In this document: positions 34,150-43,700 of the stretch, piece by piece
Layout: each line of letters starts with the position of its first letter
Numbering within the stretch: position 1 is the stretch's first letter
Assembly (NCBI GenBank): GCA_965218715.1
Contig: CBDCLY010000042.1
Location: forward strand, 17,734 to 81,733
Direction: 5' to 3'
From: CBDCLY01 sp965218715
Lineage (GTDB): Bacteria; Bacteroidota; Bacteroidia; Flavobacteriales_E; Vicingaceae
DNA length: 64,000 nt
Position numbers and translations under genes: made by a program
Notes under the pieces: model-generated
What the model saw: only the letters and a program-made list of their open reading frames with translations
Told to the model about the DNA's origin: nothing
The model's database searches: none

Positions 34150-34634
34150 GAATCCGATTGCTTCTTTTTTGCAGTAGGCTTTTTCTTAGCGGCAGCTTTT
34201 GCAGGTGCCTTTTTCTTTGGCTTGTCCTCTTTCTTTTCTTTTTCCTTTTCCTCAGATTTTAATAATCCTTTTTCAAGCAATAAATTATACCATTGGACAA
34301 TCTTTTTCAAATCAGATTGGTAAACTCTATCCTCATCATAGTTTGGTAAAATACCTTTTATAAAGTCTTTAATTTCTTCAGGACTTGATTTATGAGAAAG
34401 AATTGCCTCTCCTTTTGCATTCTTATGAATGGATTCAAAAACAGAAATTAATGGAACGTCATCTTCATAAGTATAAATGCTTATGTCTTCTAAAGAACTA
34501 ACTCGTTGAGCTCCTTGAACTGGAAACCTTTTCTGGTCGATTAAGGATTCTACTATGATTCCGTTTTTACTTTGAGAGATGATTTTAGATAGTCCAGGTT
34601 TACCTGAAATTGAAATTATTCCGCTAAGGTCCAT
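34146..34634 (-). CDS. DUF5606-domain protein
   Basis: A 162-residue protein found mainly in Bacteroidota. The N-terminus MDLSGIISISGKPGLSKIIS and the ISIYTYEDDVPLISVFESI stretch define the domain (about residues 1-120); function is unknown. The frame is open 13 codons further upstream, but a TATCTTTG -7 element falls inside that extension, so the ATG at 34634 is the start. The last ~40 residues are a highly charged Lys/Ala/Pro tail (KEDKPKKKAPAKAAAKKK) resembling histone H1-like basic tails, which suggests nucleic-acid or ribosome contact (inference). It overlaps the M3 peptidase gene by four bases. Confidence 0.85.
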   Translation of the reverse strand: MDLSGIISISGKPGLSKIISQSKNGIIVESLIDQKRFPVQGAQRVSSLEDISIYTYEDDVPLISVFESIHKNAKGEAILSHKSSPEEIKDFIKGILPNYDEDRVYQSDLKKIVQWYNLLLEKGLLKSEEKEKEKKEDKPKKKAPAKAAAKKKPTAKKKQSDS

Positions 34635-34654
34635 ATGGGTTTTTTTTAGGTGGT

Positions 34655-34662
34655 CAAAGATA
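34655..34662 (-). promoter_or_regulatory. -7 promoter element (TATCTTTG) of the DUF5606-pepF-purB operon
   Basis: Perfect TANNTTTG on the minus strand, 20 bases upstream of the ATG at 34634; it decides against the longer reading frame. Confidence 0.6.
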
Positions 34663-34773
34663 GGAATATCCACTTAAATTCTACTTTTCTAAAAGCAACG
34701 CATCTAGATGAGATTTCGTCCTAAGGTTCGAATAGAATGTTTATTTTAGTAGGTTGATACTGATACCAATTTG

Positions 34774-37700
34774 ATGAAGTTAAAATTATCTTTTTTTACG
34801 GCCTTAATCGGCTTGATTTTTTCCCTTGCACCTTTGAATTCTTATGCCACTCATATCATGGGTGGTGAAATCACTTGGGAATGTCTAAGTAATGGACTTT
34901 ATGTCTTTAAATTTAAAGTGTATCGTGATTGTAGTGGAAATGCATTAGGCCCTCGTGGAAGTTTGTGGATTCACAATTATCCGAATCCTGGTAATGTAAC
35001 TCTAATTGCAAACAATGCTGAGTATGACGCAAACACGAGATCTGATTTAGATATTTCCCCTACTTGTTTGGGTGGAGGAACTTTTAGTTGTGCCAACGGA
35101 GATGCTGAATCAATTTTTGAATATACTAGAGAAGCAGATCCAATGCGCTTGAATGGTTCACCCCCTGTAGAAGGTTGGATCATAACTTATTCTGATGTAG
35201 CTAGAAATGCAACCACAAATTTATCACAAGTAGGCATCACTTTACGGGCAAAAATATTCCCTCATTCTGGTACGGTAGCTGATTCATGTAAAGATAATTC
35301 TCCATTATTTAGAGAACGTGCAACCAGCTTGCTTTGCATTGGAAATTCATTTACCTATAATCACAATGCCACCGATGTTGAGTTGGATTCTTTGTTTTAT
35401 GAATGGGCACAACCGCTTCTTCAAGTTCCTGGTTATAATACAGCCAATCCTTCCTTGTTCGTTACAGGGTCTGTCCCAAACCAGATTGCTTTTCAAACTG
35501 GTTATAGCTTTAACTCCCCATTTCCTAGTAATGTTCAAGATCCAAGAAATTCAGCTGCTGTCCTCGATGGGGCAACGGGGGAGATTGCCATGACTTCTTT
35601 TACTTCGGGAAAATACGTTTCAGCAGTGAAAGTTTCTGCCTATAAATGTGGTGAAAAGGTTGCAGAGATTTTTCGAGAATTACAATCCAATATATCTGCA
35701 AGTTGCGCTACTAATAATCAACCGAACATTAGGGCCCCATTTCAAGATAATAATGGAAATTTCACCCAATTTAGTGATACGGTGAGGGCAGGTGATCCAG
35801 TCGCCTTTAATATTCAGGTAACTGATTTTGACATGCATCCTAATGGGGGAGGCTTTCAAACAGTAACTCTTGAAGGTACAGGTCTTCAGTTTGGCACCAA
35901 TTATACCAGTTCAACCACTGGATGTCCGAATCCACCATGTGCCACCCTAACTTCTTCTCTGCCTCAATCTGGTCTTGCTGGTGTCAATACTTCTTTTAAT
36001 TGGCAAACGGATTGTAACCACATTTCATTTAACGATGGTTGTGTTTCTCTTGAAAACACCTATACTTTTGTAATTAGAGCGGTAGATAATGCTTGTCCTA
36101 TTCCCGCCCAAAACATTGCAACCATTTCAGTAACCGTACTAGCAGATTCAGTAATCAAATCTCCAGACATCAATTGTCTAGACATACAAGCCAATGGAGA
36201 TGTTATCATTGATTGGAATACTACACCGGATCCTAATAATTCATTTACTGCATGGATGATTTATTCCGGCACGAATGCCAATGGTCCTTTTTCTCTGGTT
36301 GATAGTGTGAAAAATTATTCACAAACCTCTTACACGCATACTGGGGCAGGTGCTCAGCAACAAAGAAGATGGTACTACATAAGAAGTAGATCTGGTTGTA
36401 AGGGATTGGTTCAGAATGTAGCAAAAGATACGCTTTCAACAATTTTTGTAGTGCCATCTAATAATGCAACTAATGTGACAGTTGATTGGAATGAATTAAC
36501 CGTTCCTAATCCAGTTGGATCAGCTACTCGGTATGATGTTTATAGAAATTACCCTGTTGGATCTGGACTAAGTTTATATCAATCCACTTCGTCTAAATCT
36601 TTAACAGAGAATTTTAACTTGTGTGAAGACACAGTGGTTTATCAAGTGGAGTTAACAAATGCCGCTGCTGGCTGTAATTCAACCTCGAATTTAGCAGGGT
36701 ACCAGTTTAAATTTCCCGACCCACAAACTAATTTTTCTTTTCCTCCAAATCCTTGTCCTTTACTCCCAATTAGTTTTACAAATCTTACCTCAATTAGTGG
36801 AGGAACAGTAACCTATACTTGGGATTTTGGTGATGCTTCACCAACGGTGAATACTACCAGTCCAACTCATACCTATCAAACAGCAGGAACTTACACCATC
36901 CAGTTAACAGCCAACTCTGCATTGGGTTGTGATTCTGTTATGACACAGCAAATTACCATTACATTGCCCGACGCAGATGCTGGAATTGATAGAAGTATTT
37001 GTCCAGGAGGAATTGTTCAAATAGGCGGTTCTCCAACATCTTCAACACTCAATGTTACCTATGCTTGGTCACCACCAGCAAGTTTAAGCAATGCTGCAAT
37101 CGCCAATCCAATGGCCAGTCCGAATACTACGACAGATTATAGTGTTATTGTTACCGACCCATCTGGTTGTACAAATACTGATACCATGACTGTATTCGTA
37201 AATGCTGTGCCTACTGCTGATGCAGGTGGACCTCAAACGATTTGTCTTGGACAAAGCGCAACTATTGGAGGTGCGCCAACTGGGCCAGGAGGGGCGACCT
37301 ACCTTTGGGATAATGCAACTAGCTTAAGCAATGCTACAGACCCAAACCCTACGGCAACACCTACAACAACGACAACCTACACGGTAACTGTAACAAGTGG
37401 GGTAAATTGCAGCGCTACCGATCAAGTAACTGTCACAGTAATACCTGCTCCAGACGCAGATGCTGGTGCTGATCAATTGGTTTGCCCAGGAAGCACAGTC
37501 ATCATTGGAGGCTCACCAACTAGTTTAAGTGCTGGTGCCACTTTTCTCTGGGACAATGCGGCTACATTAAATAATGCAACACTTGCCAATCCTACAGCAA
37601 CACCTACAGCAACAACTACTTACACTGTCACGGTAACTGGCACCAATGGATGTACAGCTGTTGATGATATTACAATAACTTATAGAAACGCTTTTGCTAA

Positions 37701-40700
37701 TGCTGGGTCAGATTTAACCATTTGTGAAGGCGGAATTGCCCAAATTGGCGGAAATCCTACTGGGCCTGCAGGTGCAGCTTATTCTTGGAATAATGGGGCC
37801 AGTTTAAATAACCCTAATGACCAAAATCCACTTGCAAGTCCAACAGTTACTACTACTTACACGGTAACCGTTACGGCTACAAATGGCTGTACTGTAACTG
37901 ATGACGTAACAATCACAGTAAATCCTGCGCCGACTGCTGACGCAGGAGCTGATCAAGATTTATGTAGTGGAGGTGGATCAGTAACAATCGGCGGAAGTCC
38001 TACTGCACAGCCAGGAACAAGTATTTTGTGGAACAATGCTACAACATTAAGTAGTGCCACCGCTGCAAATCCTGTTGCAACACCAACTGTAACTACAACC
38101 TATCGAGTTACAGTAACCGATTTATTAACTAGTTGTACCGCTACCGATGAGGTAGTGGTAACCATAAATGCACTTCCAAACGTAGATGCAGGGCCAGTTC
38201 AAACGATTTGTAGTGGAAATTCTGTTCAAATAGGAGGGAGCCCAACTTCTTCTACACCAGGGGCAACCTTTTTATGGAGCAATGCATCAAGTCTAAACGA
38301 CCCAACATTATCAAATCCAACGGCAAGCCCAACTACTTCCACATCATATACTGTAACAGTTACAGACGCTAACAATTGTACAAGCACTGATGCAGTAACT
38401 GTTTTGGTTAATAATTCGCCTACTGCTGATGCAGGTGCCGACCAGAACTTATGTGATGGAGCTTCTACAACTATTGGTGGCTCTCCAACTGGTCCAGCTG
38501 GAGCATCCTATACCTGGGATAATGGAGCTAGCTTAAGTAGTACTTCAATTGCGAACCCTATTGCAAACCCTACATCTACCACAACCTATACCGTTACAGT
38601 TAGTACTGGAGCAGGTTGTACAGATACTGATCAAATCACGGTGACTATTATTCCTAACCCAAGTGTTGATGCAGGTTCTGATCAAACAATTTGTAATGGC
38701 GAATCGGTCATTATTGGAGGTGCACCTACAAGTGGAACACCTGGAGCAATTTTTACATGGGATAATGGAGCATCTTTATCCAGTGCTACTGTTGCTAATC
38801 CAACAGCAAGTCCAAATACAACAACAACTTATACAGTTACAGTAACACATCCAAATGGTTGTACAGCAACAGATGATGTAACCGTTACAGTGAATGCATT
38901 GCCTACAGCAGATGCTGGTCCAGATAGAAGTGTTTGTAATGGAGGTTCCATTCAAATTGGAGGAACACCAACAGGCCCTGTCGGTTCAAGTTTTATTTGG
39001 GATAATGGAACTAGTTTAAGTAGCACAACTGATCCTAATCCAACAGCTAGTCCAATTGTTACAACTACTTATTCTGTCACAGTCACCGATGCTCAAGGAT
39101 GTTCTTCAATAGACAATGTAATTGTAAGCGTTGGAAGCTTACCGACGGCAGATGCTGGTTTAGATCAAACAATTTGTGAAGGACAAAGTATTGCAATTGG
39201 AGGCAGTCCAACTGGACCAATTAATGCAACTTACCTTTGGGACAATGCAGCATCATTAAGTAGCAGTATTGTTGCAAATCCTACGGCAAATCCTACCATT
39301 ACAACAACCTATAGTGTAACTGTAACGGATGGTGCGGGATGTTCCGCAATCGATCAAGTAACAATTACTGTTGATCCTGTGCCAACTGTTGATGCTGGCC
39401 CTGACCAAGTTATTTGTGATGGTTCTTCTGTTATTATTGGGGGAGCGCCAACTACAAGCACTGTTGGTGCCACAGTACTGTGGGATAATGCAGCTAGCTT
39501 AAGTAATGCAAGTGATTTAAACCCAACAGCAAGTCCGACAATCACAACTACTTATACGGTGGTGGTTACCCATAGCAATGGTTGTACATCAAGTGATCAA
39601 ATGACAGTTAGTGTTAATCCTAATCCAATAGCGGATGCAGGGGCTGACCAAACGATTTGTGATGGCAATTCTGCAACTATTGGTGGTTCGCCAACAGGAC
39701 CTTTAAACGCTACGTTCCAATGGGACAATGCAGCAACTTTAAGCAGTGATATTGTTGCTAATCCAGTTGCTAGCCCAACAACTACAACCACTTATTCTGT
39801 AACGGTAACCGTAGCTTCGGGATGTACTTCCGTTGATCAGGTACTGATTACTGTAGTACCTAATCCTGATGTAGATGCTGGTCCAGACCAAATCATTTGT
39901 TTGGGCGAAAGTGTTAGTATTGGTGGTAGCCCAACTAGCTCAATTGTAGGAGCAAGTTTTGTTTGGGATAACGCTGCTAGTTTGAGTGCAAACAATATTG
40001 CTAATCCGGTAGCTACGCCGACTTCTACAACCACTTATACCGTAACGGTAACTCATTCTAATGGATGTACTGCCACAGATGATGTTCTTGTTACCGTAAA
40101 CCCTACTCCAAATGCGGATGCGGGGGCAGATCAAAGCATATGTAATGGCGGTTCCATTCAAATTGGTGGTTCTCCAACAGGTCCAGCTGGATCTAGTTTT
40201 GTATGGGATAATGGTGGTAGCCTTAGTAGCAATATAGATCCTAACCCAATTGCGAGCCCAATTGTAACTACTACCTATTCGGTAACAGTTACGGATGCGC
40301 AGGGTTGTACTTCTATTGATGATGTAATTGTAAGTGTTGGAAGTTTACCAACAGCCGATGCAGGTTTAGATCAAACAATTTGTGATGGTGAAAGTGCAAC
40401 CATTGGTGGTAGCCCAACAGGCCCAGTTAATGCCTCTTTTTCTTGGGATAATGGCGCAAGTCTAAGTGCGACCAATACCGCTAATCCAATTGCGAGTCCT
40501 AGCACAACTACAACTTATTCAGTTACTGTAACGGATGGTGCAGGTTGTTCTGCAATAGATCAAGTTACAGTTACCGTAAATCCATTGCCAACTGTAGATG
40601 CTGGTCCGGATCAAGTAATTTGTGATGGATTCTCAGTTGTAATTGGAGGAGCCCCAACCACTAGCACCGCTGGTGCAACAATTTTGTGGGATAATGCAGG

Positions 40701-43700
40701 TAGTTTAGATGATGCAACTGCATTAAATCCTACCGCTAATCCGATCATTACAACAACTTATACCGTTACCATAACACACCCAAATTCTTGTACTGATACT
40801 GATCAAATGACAGTGACAGTCAATCCTAATCCTATTGCTGATGCAGGACCTGACCAAGTGGTTTGCGATGGTGTTCCTGTTGGAATTGGAGGTTCACCAA
40901 CTGGACCAACAGGTGCAACTTATAGTTGGGACAATGCAGCTACTTTGAGTAGTTCAACAGATCCAAACCCAATGGCCAGTCCATTGACCACAACTACCTA
41001 TTCTGTTACAGTAACAGATCTTTTAGGATGTACTTCTGTCGATCAAGTTGATGTGACTGTTAATACCAATCCAGATGCCGATGCCGGCTTGGACCAGACA
41101 ATTTGTGAAGGATCTACAGCAGTTATTGGTGGAAGTCCGACTAGTACAATATTAAATGCCACCTTTTTATGGGATAATGCAACAAGCTTAAGTAGTGCTA
41201 TTGACCCAAATCCAACAGCAAATCCTATAGTAACGACAATTTATACAGTAACTGTAACCCATACAAATGGGTGTACTGCTACAGATGATGTAACCATTAC
41301 TATAAACCCTGCACCATTGGCAGATGCCGGTGCTGATCAATTTTTGTGTACAGGTTCTAGTGTTCAAATTGGAGGAGCTCCTACAGGACCTGTTGGCGCT
41401 ACTTATTTATGGGATAATGCAGCTACATTAAGCAGTGCCACTGATCCGAATCCTACAGCAAACCCTATTGGCATAACAACTTATACTGTAACTGTGACAG
41501 ATATTTTAGGTTGTACCAATACCGATGATGTAACAATCTCTATTAATGGATTGCCAATAGCAGATGCTGGTCCAGATCAAATCATTTGTGATGGAAATTC
41601 GGCAACTTTAGGTGGTGCGCCCACTGGCCCTGCTGGAAGCACATATACTTGGGATAATGCAGCTACATTAAGTAGTGCAATAGATCCAAATCCAACAGCA
41701 ACACCAGCAACTACTACTAATTATTCTGTTACCGTTACTGATGCTAATGGCTGTACTGCAATCGATCAAGTACAGATCCTAGTAAATCCATTGCCTGATG
41801 CAGATGCTGGTCCAGATCAAACCATTTGTGATCAACAAACTGTTCAAATCGGTGGTGCACCAACTAGCTCAGTTCCGAGTGCCACTTTCCTTTGGGACAA
41901 CGCTGCAAGCCTAACAAGTGCAACAGATCCTAATCCAACAGCTAACCCGTCTGTTACAACAACATATACTGTTACCGTTACCCATACCAATGGTTGTACG
42001 AATACAGATCAAGTACTGGTTTCTGTAAATCCATTGCCAGCAGCTGATGCAGGGCCAGATCAAAGCATTTGTATTGGTTCTTCAGCAACAATTGGTGGAA
42101 GTCCAACAGGGCCAGGTGGGAGTTCCTTTATTTGGGACAATGCCATTAGTTTATCAAGCGCAACAGATCCTAACCCTATTGCTACTCCTAGTGCAACCAC
42201 CACTTATTCTGTAACAGTAACTGACGGATTTGGTTGTACCAATATTGACCAAGTATTAATAACTGTAAACCCTATTCCTGATGCAGATGCCGGTGCCGAT
42301 CAAACCATTTGTTTAAATGAAACCATACAAATTGGCGGAAGTCCTACTAGTGGAGTCTTGAATGCTACATTCTTATGGGATAATGCTACTAGTTTAAGCA
42401 GCGCAACGGATCCTAATCCAATGGCTAACCCAACAGCAACTACAACTTATACTGTAACAGTTACTCATACAAATGGATGTACAGCTACTGATCAAGTGAC
42501 CGTTAATGTGAACCCATTACCAGTTGTAGATCCAGGATTAGATAGAGAAATCTGTTTTGGTGCATCCACCACTTTGGGTGGAACACCCACTGCACCATTA
42601 GGAAGCACTATAATTTGGGATAATGCCGCTACCTTGAGCAGCGCTACAGATCCAAATCCAATTGCAACACCTACAACCACAACAACTTATACCGTTACAG
42701 TAACTGACTTGAATGCTTGTACGAATACAGGTCAGGTAACGGTTACTGTAAATGGATTACCAATTGCAGATGCTGGTCCAGACCTTAATTCTTGTGCAGG
42801 TTCTCCTGTGGTGATAGGAGGAAGCCCAACAGGCCCTCCAGGTGCGAGTTATGTTTGGGATAATGCTGCTAGTCTAAGTAATGCAATAGATCCAAATCCA
42901 ACTGCTACACCAATCGCTACAACAACATACTCAGTTACCGTTACTGATGTAAAAGGTTGTACAGCAGTTGATCAAGTAATTGTATCCGTTGTTCCGATAC
43001 CAGACGCCGATGCAGGCCCAGATCAAACCATTTGTGATCTGCAATCTATTGGAATTGGAGGTTCTCCAACTAGTTCTGTCTTGAATGCAACTTTCCTTTG
43101 GGACAATGCTACAAGTTTGAGCAGTGCTACTAGTTCTAATCCATTAGCGAGCCCTTCTGTTACCACAACTTATACAGTTACTGTAACCCATACAAACGGT
43201 TGTACAAATACGGATCAGGTAATTGTGAATGTTAATCCATTGCCAACTGTTGATGCTGGTTTGGATAGATCTCTATGTGTAGGATTAAGCACCACTTTGG
43301 GTGGTTCACCAACTGGACCTCCTAGTTCAACTTATGCGTGGGACAATGCGGGAACTTTAAATGACCCTACCAATCCAAACCCAATTGCTACGCCTCCTGT
43401 AACCACAACTTATTCTGTAACTGTGACAGATAATTTGGGTTGTGTAAACACAGATGATGTTGTTGTAACGGTAATTCCAATTCCAGATGCAGATGCAGGA
43501 AGCGATCAAACCATTTGTGAACTTGATACAATTCAGATTGGAGGTAATCCTACCTCAGCTGTTGTAGGTGCCACATATGCATGGGATAATGCCGCTAGTT
43601 TATCCAATAGTACGGCAAGCAATCCGAATGCATTTCCAATTGTGACTACTACTTATACAGTAACTGTTACACATCCTAATGCTTGTACAAATACTGATGC

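Noticed and set aside
39354..40161. Several antisense open frames inside the giant gene's repeats
   Set aside because: They recur with the repeat period and have biased, low-complexity composition, so they are shadows of the Thr/Val-rich repeats rather than genes.
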